A DNA stretch of 64,000 nucleotides from Streptomyces sp. NBC_01754 (lineage in GTDB: Bacteria > Actinomycetota > Actinomycetes > Streptomycetales > Streptomycetaceae). Below the pieces are notes generated by a model. The model ran no database searches. It was not told the origin of the DNA and worked only from the letters and a program-made list of their open reading frames with translations. The position numbers and the translations under genes were made by a program. Positions 50,577 to 59,789 of this stretch are shown in pieces (position 1 is the stretch's first letter; the number at the start of each line of letters is the position of its first letter). The stretch is from contig NZ_CP109132.1 in assembly GCF_035918015.1 (NCBI RefSeq), positions 310,001 through 374,000 of the forward strand, read 5' to 3'.

Positions 50577-51926
50577 TCAGCCCGCCGGATGCACCGTCAT
50601 CGGCAGCCCGCCGCGCATCCGCAGCGACAGCATCGGCTCGGCCACCGCCCGGTGGCCGGCGACGGTACGCAGGTCGAGGTCCCGGGTGACCAGGGCCGTG
50701 ACGAAGACCGCCTCCATCATGCCGAGGTTGCTGCCGACGCAGAAGCGTGGTCCCGCGCCGAAGGGGATGTACGCGTACCGGGGCCGGTCGGCGACCTGCT
50801 CGGGTTCGAAGCGCCCGGGGTCGAAGCGCTCCGGGTCGTCCCACAGGTCCGGGTTGCGGTGCATGATGTACGGGCAGATCAGCACGTCCGCCTTGGCCGA
50901 CACCGTGTACCGGCCGACCTCGTCGCGGCGCTGGGCGACCCGGGGCAGGACCCACACCGGCGGGTACAGGCGCATCGCCTCCTGCACCACCATGGTCGTG
51001 TACGTCAGCCGGTGCAGGTCCTCCACCGCCGGGGCCCGCTCCCCCAGGACGGTGCGGGCCTCCTCGCGGACCCTGGCGCGGACGCCGGGGTGACGTGCGA
51101 TCAGGTGCAGGGTCCAGCCGAGGGTGCTCGCCGTGGTCTCGTGGCCGGCGAGCAGGAGGGTGACCAGTTCCTCCCGCAGCCGGGTGCGGGTCTGTCCCGG
51201 GTCCCCGGGGCGGCGCCGGGCCGCCGCGATGATCCGGGAGAGCGCGTCGTCGCCCGGATCGCCCGCGGTCATCCGGGCGCTGCGGTCGGCCACCAGCAGG
51301 TCCGCGACCCGGTACAGCTCCCGGCGGGCCCGGCGGAACCGTGCCTGCGGGGGCAGCGGGAGCCAGCTGGGCACCATGCCCTGGGTGACCATCTCCAGCA
51401 TGGCCTGGTCCTGGACCTCCTCGAAGGCGTGTGCGAGGGAGTCGTGCGCGCTCAGGTCGGAGTCGAGCAGGGTGCGGCCCAGCACTCCGAGGGTGAGGCC
51501 GGTGACCTCCTGGAGGACGTCCACCGGGCCGCCGCCCTCGTGGCGGCGCAGCAGGGCGGTCAGTTCGGCGGCTTCCTCGGCGACGGCGGTGGCCTGCTGG
51601 TTGATGCGGCCGGGTCTGAACGCGGGCTGTACCGCTCTGCGCTGCTCGCGCCATACCGCGCCGTCGCTGGTGAGCAGGCCGTCGCCCAGGACCCGGCGGG
51701 CCTGTACGAGGCCGATGCCCTTGTGGTAGTTGGCGCTGTTGTCGGCCAGGACGTGTTTGGCGTAGTCGGGGCGGTTGAAGATGTAGAGCTTCTTGGGGCC
51801 CATGGAGACCCGGACGGCGTCGCCCAGCCGGGCCGCGTCCCGCATCATGCCGAGGCGGTCCACCGCGAGTTTCCTCAGCAGGCCCGGCAGCGCCCGGGCC
51901 GGTGGGCCGGGCGGGTGGGTCCTCAT
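50577..51926 (-). CDS. Cytochrome P450 (E7-like)
   Basis: A 449-residue P450 of the larger, CYP4/CYP102-like bacterial type. The I-helix is LLAGHETTASTLGW with the full AGxET motif, ExxR is QEAMR, and the haem loop is FGAGPRFCVGSNLG. SgcE7-type P450s are conserved in nine-membered enediyne clusters and are thought to oxidise the nascent core. It is the last gene of the leftward PKS operon and overlaps the flavin reductase by ATGA. Confidence 0.93.
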   Translation of the reverse strand: MRTHPPGPPARALPGLLRKLAVDRLGMMRDAARLGDAVRVSMGPKKLYIFNRPDYAKHVLADNSANYHKGIGLVQARRVLGDGLLTSDGAVWREQRRAVQPAFRPGRINQQATAVAEEAAELTALLRRHEGGGPVDVLQEVTGLTLGVLGRTLLDSDLSAHDSLAHAFEEVQDQAMLEMVTQGMVPSWLPLPPQARFRRARRELYRVADLLVADRSARMTAGDPGDDALSRIIAAARRRPGDPGQTRTRLREELVTLLLAGHETTASTLGWTLHLIARHPGVRARVREEARTVLGERAPAVEDLHRLTYTTMVVQEAMRLYPPVWVLPRVAQRRDEVGRYTVSAKADVLICPYIMHRNPDLWDDPERFDPGRFEPEQVADRPRYAYIPFGAGPRFCVGSNLGMMEAVFVTALVTRDLDLRTVAGHRAVAEPMLSLRMRGGLPMTVHPAG

Positions 51927-52471
51927 GCCGCCCTGCTCTCGCCGGGGTCCGGTGCGAAGCTGCGGAAGCGGCCGCCGGAGAACAGCAGGCTCTCGCGGGC
52001 CGGCCAGTGCGTCGCGGTGAGTACCTCTCCGAGGAAGATCGTGTGGTCGCCGCCGTCGTACACCCGCCATTTGCGGCATTCCAGGTGCGCGGCCGCTCCG
52101 GCGATCAGGGGTGCGTCGGTCTCCTTGCCGGGCAGCGGGCCGACGGCGTCGAACTGGCCGGCGCCGGCGGGGCGGGAGCGGTCGGCGAAGTGGCGGGCCA
52201 CGTCCTGCTGTCCGGTGGCGAGTACCGACACCGCGAAGGCGGACGAGGCGGTGAGGCAGCGGTGCATGACGGCGTCCTTGGTGACGCAGACCAGGACCAG
52301 CGGCGGTGAGAGTGAGACGGAGGTGAAGGAGTTGGCTGTCATGCCGCGCGGTTCGTCGCCGCCGGCGGTCACCACGGTGACCCCGGTGGGGAACGCGGCG
52401 AACGTGCTCCGCAGCCGCGCTCGGTCGTTCAGGTCGACGGGTTCCGCGGACGGAGCGGCGATCGGACTCAT
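51923..52471 (-). CDS. Flavin reductase (E6-like)
   Basis: A 182-residue flavin reductase-like domain protein: FAAFPTGVTVVTAGGDEPRGMTANSFTSVSLSPPLVLVCV, and later SPLF-like strands up to FSGGRFR. In C-1027 the homologue SgcE6 supplies reduced flavin to the SgcC hydroxylase. Here both the HpaB-like hydroxylase (3232-4791) and the halogenase (20192-21415) need FADH2, and this is the only flavin reductase in the window, so it probably serves both. Confidence 0.93.
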   Translation of the reverse strand: MSPIAAPSAEPVDLNDRARLRSTFAAFPTGVTVVTAGGDEPRGMTANSFTSVSLSPPLVLVCVTKDAVMHRCLTASSAFAVSVLATGQQDVARHFADRSRPAGAGQFDAVGPLPGKETDAPLIAGAAAHLECRKWRVYDGGDHTIFLGEVLTATHWPARESLLFSGGRFRSFAPDPGESRAA

Positions 52472-52700
52472 TTCTGCCTCCCTGCCGGTGGCCGGGTCCC
52501 GGCCCTGCCGGGCGCCGGCGTGTCGGGGACGGGTGGGGTGAGGGGTGCCGGCCCGGGCCCCGGGCGCCCCGCTGGGGGGTGTCCGGGGTGCCGGGCCGGG
52601 TGCGGGGCGGGGCCGGCCGGGAGTGTGCGGGCCGGCCGGGCGGGGGGTGGGCGGCCCTGGGTGCGGTGGGGGCCGTGCCTGGTGTGTGCGGCTGCGCCGG
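52472..52700. other. Gap between PKS and reductase genes
   Basis: 229 bases, very G/C-skewed with repeated GGCCGG and GGGTG elements. No gene or clear promoter. The PKS operon is interrupted here, so the reductase/P450 pair may have its own start of transcription. Confidence 0.4.
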
Positions 52701-55700
52701 TCATGGCCGGGGCCCGTGTGTGCCGGGAGCACCGGGGGTGGGCGTAGCGTCTGTCAGGAAGGCGAGGGCCACCGGGTCCGCGACGCCGCGCAGCGTCGTG
52801 ACGAAGGTGGCGATCCGTGGCCCGCCGGTGTGCAGGACGGCCCAGCCGGGTCTGGTCTGCGGGGCGAGGGTGAGGGGTGCTCCGGCCATCAGTCCGGCTT
52901 TCTTCAGGCATTCGACGGCACACCACACCCGGGTCGCCGCGGTGTCCGGGGTCTCTCCCGTCTCCTTGGCGATCAGGGCGGCCAGTTCGGCGTGTTGGGC
53001 GAGCAGTCCCTCCCATTGCGCTGTGCCCCGGAGGGTGACCGCCTCGATGTCGCAGGCCACGGCCGTCGTGGCGGTGACGCCGAGGGTGACTCCCGGGCCG
53101 TGGGCCGCCGAGACGTGGGTACCGTCGTCGAGTTCGGGGCGTCCGTCGGGCCGGTAGCGGACCGTGGTGCTGCGGCCCAGGGCCCGTTGGACGGCCCGGG
53201 CGGTGGCCGCCCGGCGTGCGGTGGTGGATTCCAGGCCCTGGGGCGGGTCGGGTTCGACGGCGACGTCGATGTGGGTGCCGAGTACTTCCTCCAGGGTCCG
53301 TTCCAGGTAGGAGCCGAGCAGCGGGGCGACCCACGGTCCGGAGCCGTCCGTTTTGCGTACGGCGTGCAGGGTGAGTCCTTCCCACCGTTCGACGACGGTG
53401 CCGTTCGGGGTGCGTACGGCGATGTCGTACACGTAGGTGTCGCCGTCCCGGTGGCGTTCGGTGGCGCAGTAGCGGACTTCTTCCGGGAGGTCGGTGCCGG
53501 CGGCCATCGGGTAGAGCCGTTCGATGCCGGACGGCAGGAGGGTGGCGTCGGGGACGCATACCTGGTTGCCGTGCATCAGTGCGTCCCGCATGCCGGGGTC
53601 GGCCAGCAGCAGGGTGCCCGGGAGGAAGCCGGCGAACCAGCCGGCCGGTGGGCCGACCGTCACGTCGGCGTCGACGTGCCGTGCGGCGGCCCGGTGGAAG
53701 CGGCGCAGTCGGCGGAAGCGTTCTCCCTGGAAGAGGATGCCGCCGTACAGGTCCGCCGCCGGATCGAGTGGGGCGTGCGGGACGTCCGGGTCCGTCTGGT
53801 CGGGGGGGCCGTCGGGGATGCCGGTGGCGGAGTAGAGCAGCCGGGCCCGGAAGTGTTCGGCGGCGAAGCCGGTGTCCTGTGTGTGGACGGCGACGTCCAC
53901 GGTGTCGGTGCCGGTGACGGTGGCCGCGACTCTGATCCGGGTGGTGCCGGTGGGTGGTACCACGATGGGCCGCAGGAAGCGGGCGTCCTCGATGACCGGT
54001 ACGTCCCTGCGTCCGGTGACCGCGGAGGCGACCTGGGTCATGGCTTCCATGCCGATGACCGCGGGCATCAGCAGGTTGCCGTCCAGGAGGTGGTCGGTGA
54101 GGTAGAGGTCCGTACCGGCGTTCAGTTCGACCTCGGTGACCAGTTCCACCCCGTGGTAGCGCAGCAGGGGTGCGCCGGTGAAGCGCAGCAGGGGTATCGG
54201 GGGGAGGTCGCGGCGTACGGTGTCGATGCCTTCGGTGCGGCCGCTGATCACCGTGACCACGGGGGCGTCGGGGTCGGTGATGAGGCGCAGCAGGATGTCG
54301 ATGCCCTGGTCGGGTGAGACCGGGGCGATGCCTTCGCGGGAGAGTGACTCGACGACGGAGAGTTTCTCGCCCATGCCGACGCCGGACCACACCGACCATT
54401 CCATGCACAGGGCGCGTAGGGCGGGGTTGCGGCGGGCGATGTCCTGGGTGAGGCCGGCCAGCCATTCGTTGGCGGTGGCGTAGTGGGCTTCGCCGCGCAG
54501 TCCCGCGCGGCCGATGATGCTGCCGAAGGTGACGAGGAGTTTGAGGTTGTTCTCGCCGACGGCGTCCAGGATGTTGTGCAGCCCGTCCACTTTGGGGGCG
54601 AAGGTGTTGTGGACGGCGGTCATGTCGAGGGTGGTGAGTGAGGCGGGTTCGTTGCGGCCCGCTCCGTGCAGGACGGCGGTGACGGGGCCGAGTTTTTCGG
54701 TGAGTTCGGTGACGGCCGAGGAGACACGGGCGGGGTCGGTGACGTCGGCGGCGGTGTAGTGGAGGCGTATCCCGCTGTCTGTCATGCGCCGGAGGTTCGC
54801 GGCGAGGTCCTTGTCCTGGGCGGGGTCGGAGCGGCCGAGGACCGCCAGGGCGGCTCCGGTCTCCCGGGCCACGGCCATGGCGCACTCGGCGGTGATGCCC
54901 TTGCCGCCGCCGGTGACGAGGAGGACGTCGTGGTGGTCCAGTATCTGGTCGGTGCGGGCGGGGGTGAAGGGCAGGGCGCGGAGTACGGGGACGCGCCGGG
55001 TGCCGTCCTCGGTGAGGTGGACTTCGCTGAAGCGGGTGGTCGCGGCGACCTCGGCGGCCACGCGGGCGGCGGCGCCGTCGGCCGCGGGGGTGTGGACGAC
55101 GGTGGTCCGCAGGTGGGGTGCTTCCAGGTGCAGGGTCTTGGCCAGTGCGGCCGCGCCCCGGTCGTGCTGTACCAGGACGAAGCGGCGGTCCTGTTCGCCG
55201 GTGAGGGCGGCTCGTGCCCCGTTCAGTGCGTGCTCGATCTGTTCGGGGGTGCAGGCGGGTGGCAGGCAGACCAGGACGCCGGGGCCCACCGGGGTGTTCT
55301 CCAGGGCGTGGTGCACGTCGTGGGCGAAGGGGTGGTCCTTGGTGGTGAACAGTTCCCAGGTGCCGGTCGTCGCGCCGGGTGCGGCGGCGGGCAGTGGGAG
55401 TGTGTCGAGGTCGACGGAGAAGGGGCGGGTCCAGGGGGCGGCGCCGGTGACGAGGGGGGTGGCTGTGTCTGTTCCGGTCTCGGCCAGGGTGGTGAGGGCT
55501 TCGGCGAGTTCGGCGACGGTGGCCGTGGCGAAGTTGGTCGGCAGGTGGGCGGCGGTGAGGCCGAGCCGGAGGGCTGTCTGGTTGACGATCTGGCCGACGG
55601 TGATCGAGCTCATGTGCAGGTCGTCGAGGAGGCTGCTGTTCTCGTCGAGGAGTTCGGGCGGGAGTTCGGCCCGTTCGGCGATCAGGGTGCGCAGCACGTC

Positions 55701-58517
55701 GAGTGCCGATTCGTCGGTGGCGGGGCCCGGGGTGTCGGTGGTGCCCTCGTTGCCGGCCGTTGTGGGGGCGGTGGGGGGCAGGTCGATCTGGGGGGCCTGT
55801 TCGCAGGGGCTGGTCAGGAAACGGAATTCGGTGCCGATCTCCAGTGGCCGGGTCAGCCGGTCGTTGAACAGCCGTTCGTGGATGAGGGGGGCGCCCAGTA
55901 CGTAGGCGGCGCCGACGGTCTGCAGGAGGCTGCGCAGGGACTCGTCGTCGGTGTTCAGGGTGAGGGCCGGTACGCCGGTGGTGGCTGTTGCCAGGGTGCT
56001 GAGGACGTGGCCGGGGCCGACCTCGATGAAGAGGTCCGCTTCGGTGGCCGCCGCCCGTACCGCCTGGGTGAAGAGCACCGGGTCGGTGATCTGCCGCCGC
56101 AGCAGTGCGGCGAGGTCGGTGTCGTGTTCGAGTTCCGTTCCGGTGACGGTGGACAGGACCCGGCGTTGTACCGGGTTCAGGTGTGCTGTGGTGAGCCAGT
56201 CGCCGAAGGAGTCGGCGGCCGGGGCGACCAGTGGTGAGTGGAAGGCGTGGGAGACGGCGAGCCGGGTGCAGGGGGTGCCGGCCTGCTGTGCCCGCTGGGT
56301 GAGTGTCCCGATGTCCTCGGCGGTGCCGGCGACCACGGTCTGGCGGGGGCCGTTGTACCCGGAGATGACGACGGGCAGTCCTTCGGCGAGTGCGGTGGTC
56401 TCTTCGGGGGTGGCGGTCAGTGAGGCCATGGTGCCGGAGGCGCTGTGCTGGGCCATGGCTGTGCCGCGGGTCCGGGCCGCGTCGAGGAGGGTGGGTGCGT
56501 CCAGGGCGCCGGCCCAGTGCAGGGCGGTGAGTTCGCCGAGGCTGTGGCCGACGGCGGTGCCGGCTTCGATGCCCAGGGTGTCCAGTACCCGCAGTCCGGC
56601 TGTCGAGCCGGTGACGATCCGTGGTTGTGCCACGTCGGTGGCGACCATGTCGCCGGTGGTGGGCAGCCCGGCGTGGGTGTATACGTCGGCGGCCTCGGTG
56701 AAGCGGCGGGCGAGGGCGCCGCCGCCGGTGGAGGTGCCGGAGCCCTGGCCGGGGAAGAGGAAGCCGATGCGGGGCCGCGGGGTGGCTTTGCCGAGGAAGG
56801 TCCGGCCGTCGGGGAGAAGGGTCGGCCTGCCGGCCGTGGGGGTGGTGTCGGTGGTGGTGGTGGCCAGTTGGCGTAGCCGGCGTTCGGCGTCCTGGGGTGA
56901 GGTGACGACGGCGGCTGCCCGGTAGGGCAGTTCGCGTAGTTCGCGTTGGAGGGTCGCGGCCAGGTCGCCGAGTTGGGCGTAGGAGAGCTGGGCGGCGAAG
57001 TCGGCGATCTGGGTGAGGCGTTGGGTGAGGGCTTGGGGTGACTCGGCGTCCAGGAGGAGGAGTTCGGCGTCCTGGAGTGAGTTGGCGAGGAGGGTGGCGC
57101 GGCGGCTGGGGGGCCGGGGTGTGGTGGGTGCCGGTTTGTCGAGGACGACGTGGGTGTTGATTCCGCCGAAGCCCATGGCGGTGATCCCGGCGCGCAGGGG
57201 GGCGTTGTCGGGCCAGGGCTCGGCCTTGCGCAGTACCCGTAGGTTGGCCGAGTCGTCGGTGAGGAGTTCGTGGGGGTCCACGCAGCCGATGGCGGGGGGC
57301 AGTGTCGCCGTGTCGAGGGCCATCACCGTTTTGATCAGTCCGGCGATGCCGGCGGCGGCTTTGGTGTGGCCGATCATGCCCTTGATGGAGCTGATGGCGG
57401 CGGTGGGGGGGCGGGGGCCGTGATGGGCGCGGGCGCCCATGATGGCTTTCAGTTCGGTGGCGTCGCCGACCGCGGTGCCGGTGCCGTGGCCCTCGAAGAG
57501 GGGTACGGTCCGGATGTCGAAGCCGGCTCGTTCGTAGGCGCGGGACAGGGCGAGTTGGTAGCCGTTGACCTCGGGGCGGGTGATGCCGCCCTGTCCGTCG
57601 GAGGAGATGCCCCAGCCGGCGACGGAGGCGTAGACGCGGCGTTCGGCGGCGAGCGCGTCCTGTTCGCGCATCAGGACGACCATGCCGCAGCCCTCGCCCG
57701 GCCAGAAGCCGTTGGAGCCGCGGTCGTAGAGGCGCATGTCGTTCTTGGCGAGTGCGCCGGTCTTGGCGAAGCCGATGATCTCGAAGGGGTCGATGGACAG
57801 GTCGACGCCGCCGGCGACGGCGACGTCGAGGTCGCCGTTCAGCAGGGCGGTGGCGGCGGTGGTGACCGACAGCAGGGAGGAGGAGCACGCGCCGTCGACG
57901 GTGTAGCCGCCGCCGTTGAGGTCGAAGTGGTTGCAGATCCGGCCGGCGATGGTGTTGGACAGGCCGCCCGCGAGGGTGTCCTCGTCGACGGGCGGGAAGG
58001 GTTTCTTGTAGGCCTCTTCCACGCCTTGGAGGAAGGTGCCGAGGCGGTCGTCGTCCCAGTTCTGGTCCTTGAGGGCGTCGGCCAGTACCCGGCGTACGTA
58101 GGGCCAGCGCAGGCGCATGCCGTTGGCGCGGGAGAATTCGCCGGTCAGGGTGTTGCCGACGATGACGCCGGTGCGCGGGCGGGGCAGGCCTTGTCCGGCG
58201 GGGAACCCGGCGTCCGCCAGGGCCCGGGTGGCGGTGTCCAGGGCGAGCCAGTGGGTGAGGTCGGTGGAGCGGTAGGTGCTGCCGGCGATGCGGTGGGCGA
58301 CGCGGTCGAATTCCCAGCCTTCCAGGACGGCGGCGTTCTGGGCGTAGAAGGTGTCGGGGACGGTGGGGTCGGGGTTCCAGTAGTCGTCCAGGCGCATCCG
58401 GACGTCGGGCAGCCGGCGGAAGGCCCGTCGGCCGGCGACCGCGTTCTCCCACAGTTCGCGGGGGGTGGTGGCGTCGGGGTAGGTGCAGGCGATCCCGACG
58501 ATGGCGATCCTGCTCAT
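52701..58517 (-). CDS. pksE: Iterative enediyne polyketide synthase (PKSE)
   Basis: A 1938-residue single-module synthase. KS 1-460: Cys211 in VDGACSSSLLSV, His344 in EGHGTGTAVGD, His384 in IGHTKAAAG. AT about 580-880: Ser659 in VGHSLGELTALHW. ACP about 940-1000: Ser971 in DLHMSSITVGQIVNQ. KR about 1190-1400: VTGGGKGITAECAMA, Tyr1346. DH about 1440-1650: His1476 in DHLLDGNLLMP. Integrated phosphopantetheinyl transferase at the C-terminus (VACDIEAVTL, CAVECLKKAG). This is the hallmark enzyme that makes the polyene precursor of enediyne cores. It overlaps unbU by ATGA. All active-site residues are present. Confidence 0.98.
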   Translation of the reverse strand: MSRIAIVGIACTYPDATTPRELWENAVAGRRAFRRLPDVRMRLDDYWNPDPTVPDTFYAQNAAVLEGWEFDRVAHRIAGSTYRSTDLTHWLALDTATRALADAGFPAGQGLPRPRTGVIVGNTLTGEFSRANGMRLRWPYVRRVLADALKDQNWDDDRLGTFLQGVEEAYKKPFPPVDEDTLAGGLSNTIAGRICNHFDLNGGGYTVDGACSSSLLSVTTAATALLNGDLDVAVAGGVDLSIDPFEIIGFAKTGALAKNDMRLYDRGSNGFWPGEGCGMVVLMREQDALAAERRVYASVAGWGISSDGQGGITRPEVNGYQLALSRAYERAGFDIRTVPLFEGHGTGTAVGDATELKAIMGARAHHGPRPPTAAISSIKGMIGHTKAAAGIAGLIKTVMALDTATLPPAIGCVDPHELLTDDSANLRVLRKAEPWPDNAPLRAGITAMGFGGINTHVVLDKPAPTTPRPPSRRATLLANSLQDAELLLLDAESPQALTQRLTQIADFAAQLSYAQLGDLAATLQRELRELPYRAAAVVTSPQDAERRLRQLATTTTDTTPTAGRPTLLPDGRTFLGKATPRPRIGFLFPGQGSGTSTGGGALARRFTEAADVYTHAGLPTTGDMVATDVAQPRIVTGSTAGLRVLDTLGIEAGTAVGHSLGELTALHWAGALDAPTLLDAARTRGTAMAQHSASGTMASLTATPEETTALAEGLPVVISGYNGPRQTVVAGTAEDIGTLTQRAQQAGTPCTRLAVSHAFHSPLVAPAADSFGDWLTTAHLNPVQRRVLSTVTGTELEHDTDLAALLRRQITDPVLFTQAVRAAATEADLFIEVGPGHVLSTLATATTGVPALTLNTDDESLRSLLQTVGAAYVLGAPLIHERLFNDRLTRPLEIGTEFRFLTSPCEQAPQIDLPPTAPTTAGNEGTTDTPGPATDESALDVLRTLIAERAELPPELLDENSSLLDDLHMSSITVGQIVNQTALRLGLTAAHLPTNFATATVAELAEALTTLAETGTDTATPLVTGAAPWTRPFSVDLDTLPLPAAAPGATTGTWELFTTKDHPFAHDVHHALENTPVGPGVLVCLPPACTPEQIEHALNGARAALTGEQDRRFVLVQHDRGAAALAKTLHLEAPHLRTTVVHTPAADGAAARVAAEVAATTRFSEVHLTEDGTRRVPVLRALPFTPARTDQILDHHDVLLVTGGGKGITAECAMAVARETGAALAVLGRSDPAQDKDLAANLRRMTDSGIRLHYTAADVTDPARVSSAVTELTEKLGPVTAVLHGAGRNEPASLTTLDMTAVHNTFAPKVDGLHNILDAVGENNLKLLVTFGSIIGRAGLRGEAHYATANEWLAGLTQDIARRNPALRALCMEWSVWSGVGMGEKLSVVESLSREGIAPVSPDQGIDILLRLITDPDAPVVTVISGRTEGIDTVRRDLPPIPLLRFTGAPLLRYHGVELVTEVELNAGTDLYLTDHLLDGNLLMPAVIGMEAMTQVASAVTGRRDVPVIEDARFLRPIVVPPTGTTRIRVAATVTGTDTVDVAVHTQDTGFAAEHFRARLLYSATGIPDGPPDQTDPDVPHAPLDPAADLYGGILFQGERFRRLRRFHRAAARHVDADVTVGPPAGWFAGFLPGTLLLADPGMRDALMHGNQVCVPDATLLPSGIERLYPMAAGTDLPEEVRYCATERHRDGDTYVYDIAVRTPNGTVVERWEGLTLHAVRKTDGSGPWVAPLLGSYLERTLEEVLGTHIDVAVEPDPPQGLESTTARRAATARAVQRALGRSTTVRYRPDGRPELDDGTHVSAAHGPGVTLGVTATTAVACDIEAVTLRGTAQWEGLLAQHAELAALIAKETGETPDTAATRVWCAVECLKKAGLMAGAPLTLAPQTRPGWAVLHTGGPRIATFVTTLRGVADPVALAFLTDATPTPGAPGTHGPRP

Positions 58518-59788
58518 GCGGGCACCGCCGTCTTCTTCTCCTTCGCCGCCCGCTCGGCGGCGCATTTCCCGTGGAAGCAGGTGCCGTCCTGGCACCGGTT
58601 GCCCGAGGACACCGCGACCGGCACGGCAGCCGGCACCGCGGGTGCGGGAGCTGGGACGGCGGGTGCGGGAGCCCGTGCGGCCGGTGCGGCCGGTGCGGAG
58701 ACCGGTGCGGCCGACGCGGAGACCGGTGCGGGGGCCGGTGCGGGGGTGGGTGCGGGGGTGGGTGCGGGGGTGGGGGTGGGGGTGGGGGTGGGGACCGCGG
58801 TGAGTTGTTCGGCGGGGCCGGCCCCGGCCGCCCGTGCCCGGCGGGCCTGCTCCTGGCGGGCCTGCTCCTGGCGGGTCTGTGTCTCACGCTGCCTGGCCAA
58901 AAAGTGCAGGCCCCACAGGTAGCCGCCGCGGATGAGGCACACCAGGGCGGTGGCGAAGAAGATGCCGTAGGCGATGCCGAGCCCGGTCAGCAGTCCGTAC
59001 ATCGCCGCGACGCCGGCGCCGAAAGCGATCTGGGAGGAGCGTTTGGACGGTGAGGTACCGGGGTCGGTGACCATGTAGTTCGTGAAGAGGATGAAGGCCG
59101 TCCCGGTCATCATGCCGAGGGCCGAGGGGATGGCGGTGCCCATGACGAGACCGCGGACGACGGCCTGGATCGCGAAGCCCGCCAGCCACGCCGCGATCAG
59201 CCACATACGGCCGGTCAGCTTGGCGTTCAGCATGGTGCCCAGGACCAGGATGATCGCGGGCAGCACCCAGTCGGCGGGGCCGTGCAGGTACTCCGTGAAG
59301 TGGTAGGGCGGGGCGATGCTGGCCCAGGGGAAGAGCAGCAGGATCACCGTGATGCCGAAGTTCGACGGGTTCATGTAGTGCCGCATGCGGCCCTTGAGCG
59401 GGGCGCGGAGCACCCACTTGGTGCCGACGGCGACGATGACGCCGAAGACCATGACCCACACCCGGTCGTTGACGTAGGTGAGCATGTTGACGGCGAGGCC
59501 GGTGATGTGGGCGGGGAAGAGGAATTCCACCATGCCTTTGAAGCCGCCGCCCGCGTAACGGGGCGCGCGTTTCTCGCCGCGGGCGCTGACGGTCTCCAGC
59601 GCGATCTCCACCACGTAGGCGGTGAGGACGGCGATGAACGGCCACAGCCAGGGCTGTTCGAAACCGAGGACGGTGTATCCGAGGATGTTGAGGACGGAGA
59701 TCGAGATCGCGAACCGGCGGAGTGCGGTGACGACCTTCACGTCGTGCCGGGGTGCGGCGGCTGCGGGTGTTGCGGTTGCGGCAGACAC
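58514..59788 (-). CDS. unbU: UnbU-like membrane protein (E5, RnfD-like) with long PT/PA tail
   Basis: A 424-residue membrane protein with about 9-10 hydrophobic segments in the first 300 residues (SVLNILGYTVLGF, HITGLAVNMLTYVN, GRMRHYMNPSNFGITVILLLFP, AFILFTNYMVTDPGTSPSK), resembling RnfD/NqrB flavin-linked membrane subunits. The C-terminal 110 residues are cytoplasmic: a charged RQEQARQEQARR helix, then alternating Pro-Thr-Pro-Ala repeats, then a Cys-x4-Cys-x4-Cys end (CQDGTCFHGKC). GTG 59788 is preferred over ATG 59806 because AGGAGAAG lies just before it. UnbU is part of the conserved enediyne cassette; exact role unproven. Confidence 0.9.
   Translation of the reverse strand: MSAATATPAAAAPRHDVKVVTALRRFAISISVLNILGYTVLGFEQPWLWPFIAVLTAYVVEIALETVSARGEKRAPRYAGGGFKGMVEFLFPAHITGLAVNMLTYVNDRVWVMVFGVIVAVGTKWVLRAPLKGRMRHYMNPSNFGITVILLLFPWASIAPPYHFTEYLHGPADWVLPAIILVLGTMLNAKLTGRMWLIAAWLAGFAIQAVVRGLVMGTAIPSALGMMTGTAFILFTNYMVTDPGTSPSKRSSQIAFGAGVAAMYGLLTGLGIAYGIFFATALVCLIRGGYLWGLHFLARQRETQTRQEQARQEQARRARAAGAGPAEQLTAVPTPTPTPTPAPTPAPTPAPAPAPVSASAAPVSAPAAPAARAPAPAVPAPAPAVPAAVPVAVSSGNRCQDGTCFHGKCAAERAAKEKKTAVPA
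58740..58795 (+). repeat. G-run repeat (GGGGGTG units), potential G-quadruplex
   Basis: More than ten runs of three to five G separated by TG, TGC or GTG lie on the plus strand inside the Pro-Thr tail of unbU. Being the template strand, it could stall polymerase or slip, which explains variable tail length. Confidence 0.7.
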
Positions 59789-59789
59789 G

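Noticed and set aside
52468..58887. 2139-codon minus-strand frame over the PKS
   Set aside because: Out of frame with the PKS, Arg/His/Pro-rich, no domains. It is a shadow of pksE.
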